Made by a program: the position numbers and the translations under genes. From positions 1,612,001 through 1,676,000 of the forward strand of contig JANATF010000010.1 in the NCBI GenBank assembly GCA_029449245.1: 64,000 nt of DNA, read 5' to 3'. Position 1 is the first letter of the stretch. Every line of letters starts with the position of its first letter. Origin of the DNA: Mortierella alpina. Lineage: Eukaryota; Mortierellomycota; Mortierellomycetes; Mortierellales; Mortierellaceae. The notes below the pieces were generated by a model. It did no database searches, had not been told where the DNA came from, and saw only the letters and a list, made by a program, of their open reading frames with translations. Shown piece after piece: positions 12,701-24,041 of this stretch.

Positions 12701-13926
12701 GCTCCAACTGCATGGCCCTTGACTCTCTGACGTGGCGGCCGAAAATCGAAATCCCCCTGTCTTCTTCCTCACCCTCCTCAGCGTCCGCGTCTGATACCCA
12801 TGCCTCTGAAGGCTCCACGCCAACGACCGAGGGAAAGCTCCTGTGTCCAGCTTGTATGCAGTACTGGCAGGCGCATGGCAGATGCCGCCCTGTACCACCC
12901 TACAGGACGAATTTCTTGAAAAAGATCCATTGCCGGTTCAAGAAGGAGCTGCAGGAGGTCAGATTCCAGGGCTGGCAAGACGCTCAGGTCATTGAATTTG
13001 ACGACAGGATGTCTGAGCGCGAGTTCCACGCCGTATTTAAGGTTTCTCCCGGTGAGGACACGTTCGGGATGAGAAGTCGACAGACGTCCGTCTCGAGTCA
13101 TCATAATAATAGTGGTGCCCCCACAGCTGTCTCCTCACCCGTGTTAAGGTCGGCTTCCACCACCGCCGCTTCCGGGGTGACCGACTCGCCAGCTGCCAAG
13201 TCCGCGGCACCAGCAGAGTCTGCAGAGGGCCCTGTGGTGATCAAGATTGAGGATGACGATGATGAACAAGTCGCAGCACCTCTTTCAGGCTCCGCCCCAG
13301 CGCAGGCTTCCGCGAAAGGCGACGAAGAGGAGCTGGCTTTTCAAAGTGAGGCCGCCGTGGGCGACCTGTTTGGCCATCGATGGAAAACTGAACCCATGGT
13401 TGGGTACACTCTTGTGCATTTCGGCGGATCTGACAGGACGAGAATGGTTCCTATGAACCCGACCGTGCCTTCACTGAGTAAGTTTGCGTTTCCTTCGACC
13501 AGGCAGAAGAAATTAAGCATGTATGAGAAGAAGAAGAATAAGCCCTGCTTTTTGCTAATATTGTTATTGCTCTTTTGCGTCTTCCCCCACCTCATAGCTG
13601 TGACATTCAATGTTACTACAGAGTCTGTCACGTTCACTTTCCGCGTCCTCGTCAATGGTCTTTGTCTGCTTTCCTCCGGAGGTGGTCCACCAGCGCTGCA
13701 CATGCCAGAGATGGCCGACGACGAACCGTCAGAGGGTGAGGAAGAAGAGGAAGAGCAGGCCCTCCTAGCCGATGCCGCCACAGAGTCTCAAGAAGATGAA
13801 AGTGATCAGCCTATGGCTGAGCCCTCACATCATGGCCAGGACAAGTCAAGCGTTCCTGTAACTGGCGAATCCAACGAGGCACCAACAACACCGACCATGG
13901 ATGTCGATGTGCCCATTTCTGTATGA
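8893..13926 (+). CDS. GATA-type zinc-finger protein, glutamine-rich
   Basis: Phase-closed model of five exons: 8893-9784, 10649-10974, 11077-11158, 11249-13477 and 13598-13926, giving 1,285 residues. The second acceptor could instead be at 10664, also in phase. The first ATG in frame is 8893. The N-terminus is S/T/P-rich, then poly-Ala and a run of 13 Q before the first donor. Exon 2 carries a (His-Pro) repeat from CATCCT hexamers. Exon 4 holds many Q blocks, then the finger near residues 917-985: CSNCMALDSLTWRPK, an S/T-rich insertion of roughly 30 residues, then LLCPACMQYWQAHGRCRP. These are the four Cys and the TWR, LCxAC and HGxxRP marks of GATA fingers. The C-terminus is acidic. A likely nuclear regulator. 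The last intron (120 nt) keeps the frame. Confidence 0.8.
9785..10648 (+). repeat. Long first intron of the GATA gene with microsatellites
   Basis: An intron of 864 nt, far longer than the other introns of the gene. It holds GA-rich runs near 9830-9860 and 10154-10182, GT runs near 10183-10245, and three perfect copies of a 12-mer (GTTGTGATGTGT) at 10348-10383. Donor GTAAGG and acceptor AAAAAAG close in phase. It may contain transcription or splicing control elements, or be simple-sequence expansion. Confidence 0.6.
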
Positions 13927-14068
13927 TAGATTTTCTCCCTCTTGTTCATCGTATATAAACATTTTTTTTTTTTTTTTAATTTCGTCTCGCGTGCGCAAGG
14001 GAAAGGGGTCTTTTGCAGTTCGAACTCTACCTAAAGACTACAAGGTGTGGTGTGTCTATAGCCGATCA
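13927..14068. other. Short convergent 3' region with T tract
   Basis: 142 nt separate the stops of the convergent GATA and Sec7 genes. A T tract lies near 13962-13978. The two transcripts probably share or overlap their 3' ends here. Confidence 0.5.
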
Positions 14069-17000
14069 TCAACATGCCTCCTGCGTTTTATCGCTTCTAT
14101 GTTTTTCCTCCTCATCGTCCTCCTCCTCCACCTCAAGATGCTGTAGCTCTGTCTCTAATTGCTCCGCCATTACATCCTCCTTCTGTTTTTGTTCACGTTC
14201 CAGCGCCAAGGACTGCTCGAGACTTTCGACATAAATCTGGTACTTGACCATCTCCTTGAGCAGATGCCGTGATCTTCGTTCCCAGTTGTTGAACGCCTTG
14301 ACGTAGTTGTTGGATTTTGGTAGGAACTAGCGGTGGGCATGAAAATAAAGTGTTAGAATTTGAGCGTCTCACAACTCCACCCTCCAGTCGTCGCATCACA
14401 GAGAGAACAAAAAAAAAATAATAAAAATAGGGAAACAGTAGTGGCAGTGTTGATAACTTACGAGCTTCATCATGGGAACGCGGTGCTCCTGGTGTATCTC
14501 CATGTCGCTCTCCAGCCCAGCCACATACTTCTTCAACGCCTCACACTGTTCCTCCTCCGTTAACATCGACATGCTCATCGTGGGCAGAGGCACCGACCAC
14601 TCAAACAGCACGACCCGATCTCCTAACGGCACATTCGAGGCTCCACTGCTACCGCCTCCAAAGTGGTGATGATGCCTTGACGATGTCGACTTGATTGAGG
14701 CTGCCCGACCGCTCCCGATCCCAGAGTTGCCATAGAGCGATCCACTGCCATTCACTGAACCTCCAGACGTGGGTGGCGGGTGGTTCAAGAAGCTAGTGCC
14801 AGCATTCATAGAGTTGTTGACAGATTTGGCGTCGTCATTGTTGTCTTCGAGTGAGATGTTGGACGACGAAGACGTGTCTGTGGCCGTGGCCAGGGCTGCC
14901 AAGCTGCTGCCACTCGAGTTGCCGCTCAACATCATCACCGACTGATTCGAGTTGTTGTTCCCTGTCAGTACGCTATCCTGTTGCGATTGTAGTTGCTGTT
15001 GCTGCTGTTGTAAAAAGATGTCCAGCGATCGACCCCACCCATAGTCCATGTTAATGACTCCTCCAGGCAGGGGTTCTTTCGTTGTCCGAGCAGCCCAGTA
15101 GTTGCATGTCTTGGCCCACTGTTCACAATCAACTGCGCTCGCGGTCTGGAAAAGATACACCGCTCCTGTGAACAGCTGGATTGCAAAGACGTGCCTCCTC
15201 GAGGAAGAATATCCAGGTGGAGGGAGGACGTTTGTGATGGTATGCTGTAGCCGGATCTCATCAAACATAATCCCTTGTTCCTCGATCGCCTGTCCCATCT
15301 GCCCGTCCGCTCGAAAGAGTGAGAGCCCACCTTGGTCGAGGACGACCAGAAGCTGTCGCCAAGATCGATTTGAAGCCTTTTTGTCTGCACGCTCTAAAAG
15401 ATGTTTCCGGTATAATATGCCTTCCTTCCGGAGCCGAGGATTGTTGCTGGTGCTGCCATTGTTGCCGCTCTTTCCTTGCAAGTTATGCTTAAGCTGTTGA
15501 GAGTGCTGTTGGCCAGGTGGTGGGCCGCCTCGCCGGGATGCGATCCCGTCGCGTTGCGAAATAATGCTCGAGGCTGGAGATGGGGGAGTCGAAGTGAAAC
15601 TGTTGGAGTGATACGCTGACGACGAAGACGAGCTCGGCGTGTGGATCGGGGGTAGACTACTCATGGTGCCATGCATGCTTGAGGCCTTTGTGGAGTCGTG
15701 GACAGAAATCGAAGGCGCGAGTCCATAGCGAATACCAGAGTCGTCTTCAGCAGCGCCGCTGCCGCTCTCTTGAGCCCTCAGACGGTCCATGGCATCCTGT
15801 CGTAGCTGCCTTGTCCTTGCATTCGTCGAATTTCGACGCCCCAAGCCTAGCACAGATCCAAGGGTGCTTCCTGAACCATGATTATTCTCGTCGCCACCAG
15901 GCATGCTACTACCTCCTCCCGAGACGGTGTTACCACTGGAACCTCCTCCTCCACCGAAAGCTCCCGATCCACTTCCTAGACCTCCGAATCCAACATCAAT
16001 CAGAGCGTTAGATGGAGCGGGTTTGTAGCCTCTTGATGCACTAGCGCTGCCAATCGGTCCAGCCCTGCCAGAGTTACGAGGGGACGAATTGGGGAATCCT
16101 CCCACGGTCTGAGTAGTGGGCACGGAGGCAGAGCTGTTGTTGACACGAGGCGTCAAAGGCAACAAGATCTGATGATTCTTTACAGTCGAATAAATGTCCT
16201 TAAGCAACTGCTCCAGTTCTTGGATCCACCATTTCCCGTTGCCGTGTCCGCCATTCGCCTTTGGATCCAAGCCCATCTTCGAGCTCTTGCTTTGGTGCGA
16301 CGCCGCAGACTTCCAGCTCTTGACGCTTGGCGTCCGTCTCTTTCCTGATCCAGATCCTGGTCCATGGACGCTCAACTCGCCCGTTCCCGTCCTTGACAAC
16401 GACAGTCCATGTGCGCTCGAATCTTCTGACTGCCTCTCATGCTCTTCCCTGTACTCTGTTTGGGCAAGAACCACCTGCAGTGTATTCTTGACAAACGCGG
16501 ACCGCGACATTTTGTTGGCGTTAGACTGCTTGACCACATGCAGGTCCGTGTTCAACAGAAGGATCGAGTAGGTGATCGCATGGACAACATCCTTGTGACC
16601 AAAGATGGACTCCGGATTACATTCCACAAAACGAGCTGCGAATTGTTCCAACACGCGGTCCACCTCCTGAGTCTCGCCCCGCAGCATCAGTTTCTGGCAC
16701 AAAAGTCGGAAGGCAGTATCGAGCCTCTTTCCCGAAAAGTTGAAATGCCGCATGTAGAACGACAGAACAAGTCGGTTGAAGGGCTTTGACCCCGCACCAA
16801 GGTACGGCGAGATTTCGTCCCTCTTGAGAAACGTACTATCCTCGGCCCAGCAGCGCTTCGCGGTCTTGAACGCCAGGGACTCCATGGTTTCATCCGGCTG
16901 TGGTGCCGTTGATTCGGGTACTTCTGTTGGCGGTGGTGGTGAGGGAGCAGGCGTGAGTGAGACTGCTGGTGCGTGCAAAGGTGCGTTCGACAAAAACGAG

Positions 17001-20000
17001 CTCAATGGCCTGATCGTAACCGTGACAGGCGAGACCGGCTGTGCAGTAGAGGCCGACGAGGGCGGTGATACTGTTGTCCCGGCAATACTATTGATGTCTG
17101 GACTGATGCAGATCGTAGCAGGCCGGGTTGCAAGTCCTCCATGATGGGGCGAGCCAACAGCCAAATGTTGGTTGGAATGACCTAGTCCAGCTTCTCCATC
17201 GGTGCCTGTTTCTCCTACGGCACTTTCACTCGTTTCCGTGAGGGTCGAGGCCAAACTACTGGAGGACATGAACAATGAGACGGGCCTCCGCGGCAAGGGC
17301 TTATCTGGGCGACTGTATCCAAAGGCGCTTGAGCCTGACTGTGAGGCCAGGGGCAGATCCTTGGACAACAAAAGACCATATTGCGAGAATCGAATTGAGT
17401 TTCGCGTGGGCTTGATGTGTGATGTTGTGGTAGTAGCGGACAGCATGGCCGGTCCTCCTTGCGTGTCTATCTCCTCCGTGTGAGAGTGTGCCATTTGAAT
17501 AGACTGGGTTTCGTACATTTTCGATAACCGGTTTGAGCCCATGGTCAAGACTGTGATAGGGACTTTGATATCCTCGCTGTCCGAGTTGTTGTCCTCATCG
17601 TTAGTCGATATTGTTGAAGTATGCGATGGCCGCCTGAGATCTAGCACGGTCGGCGACTCTGGAGCTCCAGAAGTGATGTGAGAAGCTACCGTCGAGCTAC
17701 AAGACAATATGGGCGTTGTTTCTACCATAGCTGTCACACCAGAAGCACTTGGACTAGAGTCGGGTGCTGCCTGGTGATCGATATTGGCTGGATCAGAGGA
17801 TGAACTGGTGAGTGCTGCTATAGCCAATGCGGAGGCTTCCATGTCCGAGTTGGTCCTCTTCAGCCATGATTCTACGGTTGAGACGGACCGAGACAATTCC
17901 TCGTCCAGCTCTATATCCAGACCCGTGCGTGATGATGATTTCGGTATTGGGATTGGGTTTCCTGCTGCCTCTGTCAGTGATGTTGGCTGTTCATGATTGG
18001 GACTATTTTGATATTTAAGAGTTAATGTTAGATAGTAGAATAGTTTTGACAGAGCTCACATACAGTATGGTCCCTTTTGACAAATCCCTGTTCAACTGGA
18101 CAGCTTGGTACCTTGGAGGAAGATCTAGAGGACCAAGTCCAGCAATGGATTTCGATGATGCGGGGGGCAGTTCGGGTGTATCGGTAGGAGTGGGCATGCT
18201 GGCGGGAGAGTAGTTGATATTAGAAGAAAATGATGCGGCGTCCTGCTCGAAGGTGCTTTGATTGCTGTGGGTGGGCATTGCGGGAATAGGCGGTGCGTCG
18301 CTATCATCAAAGTTCTAGTGACATGATAAAGTATAAAGTATATCAGCCTTCATCGTCTTTGTGTGTTCCAGTGAGCCATTTTGCTGAAGCGCGTCTCTAG
18401 TTAAAGGCTAGTTATTTTCAAGACGGCAGGTGACCCACCTTGACAAGTTTGCGCAAAAAAGTGCTGCTGCTCTTGCGCACCATCCGAGATATGGTCCCTG
18501 CAGTATTCTATCGCGCCGACAAGCAAATCGATCAGTTGTTAGCGCCTTTCCTCCAAGATCGAAGAGACAACGTCCAACGTGCTTTCCTGTCCATTGCAAA
18601 AGTGTCATGGTTGCTTTCCCTGCTTACTTTGAGTCCGCTGATGCTCTCGCTTCGTTTCCGTCGCTGATGAAAAGAGCTAGCGCTACTAGTTAATCCTGAG
18701 CCGTTTTGGTGCACAACAAATGAGTTTGCTGTGGGCTGGGTGTCTGCTCCAGGACTTGATCCTGAACCTGAACCTGAACCTGACCCTGACCCCGATCCTG
18801 GCCCTGACCCTGACCCTGATGTAGCACGGGCAGTAGACTCTATCCCTACTACCGAGGTTGTCCCTGATTTTGAGCGTGCTCCCAATCCCTTGCCGGGTCC
18901 TGCAGTGGTCGGAGGGTAGGGTCCAAAGATGTCGTTGCTCTTGTTTGAATGCGAGAGGTTGGGTGTACTCGCCGCTGACTTGCTGTTACCCCAGATTCCA
19001 ATAGAGTTTCGGTGTGTGTTTGCTCCGCTTGGGGGTTTTAATGAGCTGGAGGCATCGTTGTGGACTGTAGTCGAGGAGTTGTTGGAAGCTGCTGGATAGA
19101 CGACAGACTGACGTCTTCGCTGCGAGGTGGCGGGAAAGAAGTCTGGGAGCAGGAAGGAAGAAGGGATGTATATTCACCGTTAGCTATGAGCACGAAAATG
19201 TGTCCGGATAGAGACCTGCTGTCCCTCGGGATCAAAACTGGGCAGGTTATCGTCGTGATCACGCTCAACGAGCAAAGAGCGCACGAGTGGATCAGAAAGG
19301 AGGCGGACAACAACGAAAACGGTAAAGTAAATGAAACCAAGGAAGGAAGAGGAACAGGCAAATAACAAAACACACTGGGAGACTAAGAGCGACAGAGAGA
19401 GAGAGGGCGCGAGGGAGGAGCGAGAGAGGAGAGAGCGAGCTCCTCGTTGGGTGCACAGGAACACAGACCAGCCAAGGGAAACGAGGGGTCGCACATGCTT
19501 GCATGGACAAGTCCAGCTGTGCTCACAGCCTGGGGGACGGACTGCATGCCTCTCTGCGCCTCGCTTTCCCTCTCCTGTGCTATCGCCCGTCGCCCTGCTG
19601 CAGGCAGATGGGCGGACTCTGAGCCATTGATTGGTACAGATCTCTCGGTAAAGAATGTACGCTGCTGCAGGTAGAGAACGGTATCCCGGTGCGGATAGAG
19701 CGCCTCGATCGCAGCGGGCTACTTGGGCGTGCCACTTGGGCGTGCCCAATTGCTAATGTGGAGGATGTGTTGTGGTTGGTGACACTGCAACCTTGCAAGG
19801 GCAAATGGGCGCACACAGGGACTGGGCGATATTAGAGCGGCACGCAGCCAATCGCACTGGGTGCAGCCCACGGCCACTGCCAGGGCATATCGAACTGGTC
19901 GCCTGCTTCAAACGAGCTACGATTCTGCTCTGATGCAAGCGCGATGGCGGTCTGTACATGAACTAGGACAGCGCATGCAAGTACCGTTGCAAATGCATGT

Positions 20001-20133
20001 TGCGATTGGGAGGGGCCGGCTAGGCCAGGAGGGAAAAATCACAACAGGTAGGAAGGACAAGATGAGCCGAATCAGAGTGCGGCAAGGGGGACCAGGGGAG
20101 AGGAACATTACCACTGATGTCTGTGTTGTTCAT
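14069..20133 (-). CDS. Sec7-domain ARF guanine nucleotide exchange factor with PH domain
   Basis: Six exons close in phase: 20133-20112 (provisional 22-nt first exon), 19142-18628, 18507-18439, 18314-18064, 18002-14462 and 14326-14069, giving about 1,551 residues. The N-terminal third is S/T/G-rich, with Gly-Ser repeats encoded near 18750-18815. The Sec7 domain begins near 16880 (about residue 660): FYMRHFNFSGKRLDTAFRLL, then RGETQEVDR, which carries the glutamate finger, then the Sec7 core HAITYSILLLNTDLHV. A long disordered linker follows, then a PH domain encoded about 15430-15065 (RKEGILYRKHLL to QWAKTCNYWAA), and a C-terminal coiled coil (YVESLEQSLALEREQKQKED). Sec7-PH-coiled coil matches Syt1/EFA6-type GEFs, which load GTP on ARF at membranes. 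The first exon and the 969-nt first intron are the least certain parts. Confidence 0.85.
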
Positions 20134-21686
20134 GTTGGACGTGCTGCGAGAGGCTGAGAAGGAAGGGGTCAGGAGACGGGACGGGCGAAGGGGGTGCAGC
20201 TGGTCGTTGTTGTTGTTCTTCGGGTTCTTCTCGTCCTGTCCTTTGTGCGAGGCAATGGAGGGCGAGGAGAAGGTGAACCAAGAAAGAGAGACACGCTGCA
20301 GGAATGGGGCCAAAAAGGAGTGAAGGAATGTGAGGGACGGTTGAGATTCAAACCAGGATCAGCCTTTTTGGCTGAGCTGAGCTGGCTGAGCTTTGCTGCC
20401 TCTGCGTCTTTGTTTGTAGGCGGTGGTCGGCGGGGTGTGCTGAAGGAAGAGTTGGATTCGACGCAATGCCGTCAGCAAGCAGCAGACAGCAAACAGCGCA
20501 AGGCGGTGGACAGCAAATGTGCCAGGGACAAAAAACAAGGGTCAAAAGGCGGTACCTGGATCCAGGTCTAGCCCTGAACAGCAAGACCCGGCCTGCAACC
20601 TGGCTACATCAACGGTGACACACCAGTGCTGGGCACACTGCAGAGCTCGCCTCCATTTATCCACTCACCTGGAATGTGCTTCCAGGACAGTGACAACGGC
20701 AAGGCTTCAGGCAACAGTGGTATCCTCGCTCTCATACCCGCAACCTTTGTGCTCCTATCCTATCGCACTCAAATCGGACCAACCACTGGCGAGCGTCCGA
20801 CTGGCCGTTGAAAAGAGTTGTGCTGCTCTGCAAATAATAAAAACATCTCACGCATCCACTCCGCCTACTTTCCCTTCTCCTTCACCGCGGTGGTCACTTG
20901 GCCTTTTGGCCCCCCGCTCGTGCTGACTGCCCTCCCCTGGCGCTCAATTCATAGCTGCAACTTTGTTTCTCTCTATATTGGCGACTACATGGGCAGGCCA
21001 TGGTGCGGCGCGTATGCAAACGCAAATGTACCCCACAATGGCCGGATAAAACTATACACGGGGCGACCAGCTGGCCTGTAATGAATCGGTGAGAAAGGCG
21101 TCTTCTACGACATCAAGGGTGTTTGTTTACAATTGCCTGCTTTGACTTGATATAACCCCTGCCACGCCCACGCGTTTCTCCATACGTGTCAACGGAGGTA
21201 TTCAATAGACGAAGCTCTGTTGTTCAAGCCTTCACTCTTCGAATCATTCTAACCTCCATCGTTGCTGAGCTACATCCCTGTAAAGATCACCCATCTCAAC
21301 GCTAAGCAAGGGCGTCGATAAACGCACCCCTGACCTTCTTTTGAAAGCCTGGCTTACTTGGACCTGGTGCGAGTGTTTTTCTCACAACATGGTAATCTCA
21401 TGGCAGTCCTAAAGACTTTAATCAACTTTTCAGCAATTGCTTCGGGCGAACCCGACTTGGAATCGGCGAGGCTTCGATCCGTATTTTCAAGAAAGAGGAG
21501 ATGCTCGAAGCTGATTTCTTGCGAGATCTCCCGTTTATCTTTCAAGCTCTACTATTCAAGGAGCGGATCAGATAACTTTTTGATGAGAGAGTAAGGAGAC
21601 AAGAGGCAGGGCTTTTATTTACACGTCATGCGAACTTGGATATAAAGAGAAGTAGTCTCTAAACAACCTGGTATGCCAGGGCATCC
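20134..21686. other. Intergenic region, contains a dispersed repeat copy
   Basis: About 1.5 kb. The part next to the Sec7 gene is purine-rich on the plus strand. The repeat at 21197-21410 is listed separately. Just after it, the plus strand from 21434 to 21575 reads FLRDLPFIFQALLFKERIR before a stop, and could be the last exon of a small or decayed gene. No intact gene could be assembled. Confidence 0.4.
21197..21410 (+). repeat. Dispersed repeat, copy 2 (similar to 38194-38416)
   Basis: This stretch aligns with 38194-38416 on the same strand, for example ATCGTTGCTGAG followed by CTACATCCCTG, and TTTTTCTCACA then GTAATCTCATGG. Identity is high but not complete, with small indels. In the other copy the matching frame is open over 90 codons; here it has stops. 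The two copies may be paralogous gene or transposon fragments. Confidence 0.7.
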
Positions 21687-21866
21687 TCAGGCGCTTCTTG
21701 TAGCCTCTGCGGCTGCTTCTTGTAGTGTTTGCGGTACGTTTCTTGCGACTGTCACATAGACTTGAGGCGCATCCTTGTGAAACGTGAAACCCTCGTTCTC
21801 AGCTACTCTTCTTGTCCTAGCGGATTCCTCATCGAGCTGCTGGGTGTCTAATCGCAACCCGTGCTT
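21687..21866 (-). CDS. Last exon of an unidentified minus-strand gene
   Basis: A clean terminal exon of 59 codons plus stop, after a TTTTCTAG acceptor at 21867-21868. It begins KHGLRLDTQQLDEES, includes GFTFHKDAPQVYVTVARNVP and ends EAAAEATRSA. The residue pattern looks like real protein. I could not find a matching upstream exon before QRI7 (22087, opposite strand), so the gene may start inside or beyond the short gap with a tiny first exon, or be a remnant. No domain recognised. Confidence 0.4.
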   Translation of the reverse strand, partial: KHGLRLDTQQLDEESARTRRVAENEGFTFHKDAPQVYVTVARNVPQTLQEAAAEATRSA

Positions 21867-22086
21867 CTAGAAAAGCGTTTGGCCTGCAGAAGTCCCAGCC
21901 GCTGCGAAGGGAGGCGACATTTCTGCAGCAAAAAAATTTGCCGCCAGAGGCCCTGGACCGACGTTATCAGAAAATGTGCCTTGAGGGGTGCTCAACTTGC
22001 CGTGATCGACTACCGGCCTCCATGTCGAGATTCACGACGAAGGATTCCTCACACTAGCACGACCGCAGCAGCACAGCAAGCACTTC

Positions 22087-23616
22087 ATGGAGGTCCTGCT
22101 CTTTCGGCGATTCACCAGGGCCCGCTTCGGGGCGCATCCATGTCTGCAGTCCTTGTGCCGACAGGGGATCCACCTGCGCACTCGATCAAACACAATTCAT
22201 CCACCCCTCCGCCTGATCAGCTCCTCCTCCGGAGCTCCTGCCAACACAACCATGTCCGCTAATTCAAACCGTATGGCACAGTCAAAGGACACCAATGCAA
22301 CGACAGAGCCGCGCTCCCGCCCGCTGATTGCCCTTGGGATCGAAACTTCTTGCGACGATACCTGTGCAGCGGTCGTCACTTCCGATCGCCAAATTCTCTC
22401 CGAGGTCCTTCGGACGCAGCACCATCTCCACGAGCCCATGGGAGGCATCGTCCCTAAACTTGCGCACCACGCCCACATGCGCAACCTGCCAGACGTCGTC
22501 AAGGAAGCCATCCAAAAGGCTGGGTTGGGTGAACGAGGAATTCAAGAGATCGATATCATTGCTGTTACGCGCGGACCAGGCTTGGCGCACTGCTTGGGTG
22601 TGGGTCTAAACGCTGCCAAGACCTTGGCTGCAGCATTGAACAAACCGCTCATCGGAGTTCATCATATGGAGGCGCACGCCCTAACCGCAAGGCTGACGAC
22701 CGTGGATCCCGATCTAAAGGTCGTAGGGCAGGAAGGCGATAACGCCACGACAACGACGGATTCAAAAGGATATGTCCCTGCTGGGTCAGCTCCCCACCCA
22801 CTGTTCCCTTTCCTCACTCTTTTGGTCTCGGGTGGACACACCCTCTTGCTTGTGGCCCACTCTGTCGACCGGTACACGACCCTAGCCACAACTGTAGACG
22901 ATTCTATCGGAGAAGCATTCGACAAAACTGCGCGCCAGCTTGACATCCCATGGCTCCCCGGTCGTGCTGGTGGACCGGGAGCCAGTCTCGAAGAGTTCGC
23001 CAAAGGGTCACAGAACCCCTCGCGCTATCTGGATCAACTGCCCATTCCCATGAGTCTCCGCACCAACAAGCGACTAATGAAGTTCAGCTTTGCAGGACTC
23101 AAGAGTGCTGTTACCAGGATCGTTGACCAGGAGAAGGCGTCCAATCCAACAGGTGAGATGGACGAGGAAAAGCGGAAGGATTTAGCGGCAGGCTTTCAGC
23201 ACTGCGCCGTCACCCATCTGTGCCAAAAGGTGGAGCAAGGTCTGGTGGACTGCCACGAACAGGGGTTGCAAATCTCCAGCTTGGTGATTAGCGGAGGGGT
23301 AGGGCGAAATGCCACGCTGAGGACCAAGATGGATGAGATCTGCAGCGAATTCGAGTACAAAGAGTTCAACAGGTCAAACAAAAACACATTGTCAAAGACA
23401 AAAGGCGCGCCGCAATCCAAGCCAACAGCTGTACAACGGATTAGACGATCTGTACGCGTCATTTGCCCGCCACCAAAGCTGTGCACGGATAATGCAGTTA
23501 TGATTGCCTGGACTGGATTGGAGCGGTATCAGCAAGGTCTTGTTGATCCATATGATATAGACATCGTGCCCAAGTGGCCGTTAGACATGCTCGGTACTGG
23601 AGTTGTTCCTGAATAA
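22087..23616 (+). CDS. QRI7: Mitochondrial tRNA N6-threonylcarbamoyladenosine transferase
   Basis: Single exon, 509 residues, of the Kae1/TsaD/Qri7 family that transfers the threonylcarbamoyl group to A37 of ANN-decoding tRNAs. The N-terminus from the ATG at 22087 is Arg-rich and lacks acids (MEVLLFRRFTRARFGAHP), a mitochondrial presequence that favours Qri7/OSGEPL1 over cytosolic Kae1. Family marks: GIETSCDDTCAAVV near residue 80, the metal-binding HMEAH near residue 198, LLVSGGHTLL, SFAGLKSAV, VISGGVGRN, and CTDNAVMIA near the C-terminus with the third metal ligand Asp. Oddities: two insertions relative to bacterial TsaD, one of about 25 residues after HMEAH, and a basic one of about 30 residues just before the DNAV motif. 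Confidence 0.93.
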   Translation: MEVLLFRRFTRARFGAHPCLQSLCRQGIHLRTRSNTIHPPLRLISSSSGAPANTTMSANSNRMAQSKDTNATTEPRSRPLIALGIETSCDDTCAAVVTSDRQILSEVLRTQHHLHEPMGGIVPKLAHHAHMRNLPDVVKEAIQKAGLGERGIQEIDIIAVTRGPGLAHCLGVGLNAAKTLAAALNKPLIGVHHMEAHALTARLTTVDPDLKVVGQEGDNATTTTDSKGYVPAGSAPHPLFPFLTLLVSGGHTLLLVAHSVDRYTTLATTVDDSIGEAFDKTARQLDIPWLPGRAGGPGASLEEFAKGSQNPSRYLDQLPIPMSLRTNKRLMKFSFAGLKSAVTRIVDQEKASNPTGEMDEEKRKDLAAGFQHCAVTHLCQKVEQGLVDCHEQGLQISSLVISGGVGRNATLRTKMDEICSEFEYKEFNRSNKNTLSKTKGAPQSKPTAVQRIRRSVRVICPPPKLCTDNAVMIAWTGLERYQQGLVDPYDIDIVPKWPLDMLGTGVVPE

Positions 23617-24041
23617 AACACGCTCTGGTACTGATCGAGAATAACGATGCGGACGTATGTGAAGAGCTGTAGGAAGAGTATGATGAAGGGTAGACTGCAT
23701 ACATAAAGTACCCAGGTTAGAGAATGTGGTCAAGCAACGCCGTATGCTATAACCTTTACGCGTGCAGCACTTCCGGCTGGATTGAGGAGTTGCTTCTGTA
23801 GAGAACGCGTGGACGGTCGGGTGCCATTAAGCACCGCTAGGAATCCTCATCCGAAAGACGGTGAAGGACGAGTGTGATGAAATCCTAATCGCTTCGGTAC
23901 ATGAAACGGATGTTTGCGTATATCGCCTTAAAGCCATGACCGTGTAACAAGTTTCTTATTCTTTTTTTTTTTTTTTTTTTTTTTTTTTGGCTGGTATTTT
24001 CCTATTTTTCTATGCTCTTCTTGTCCTGTCTGACGACGTCC
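23617..24041. other. Convergent 3' region of QRI7 and the TM9SF gene
   Basis: 425 nt between two convergent genes, holding the T27 tract at 23962-23988. No coding potential seen. Confidence 0.5.
23962..23988. repeat. T27 homopolymer
   Basis: Uninterrupted run of 27 T just 3' of the TM9SF stop codon. Confidence 0.9.
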
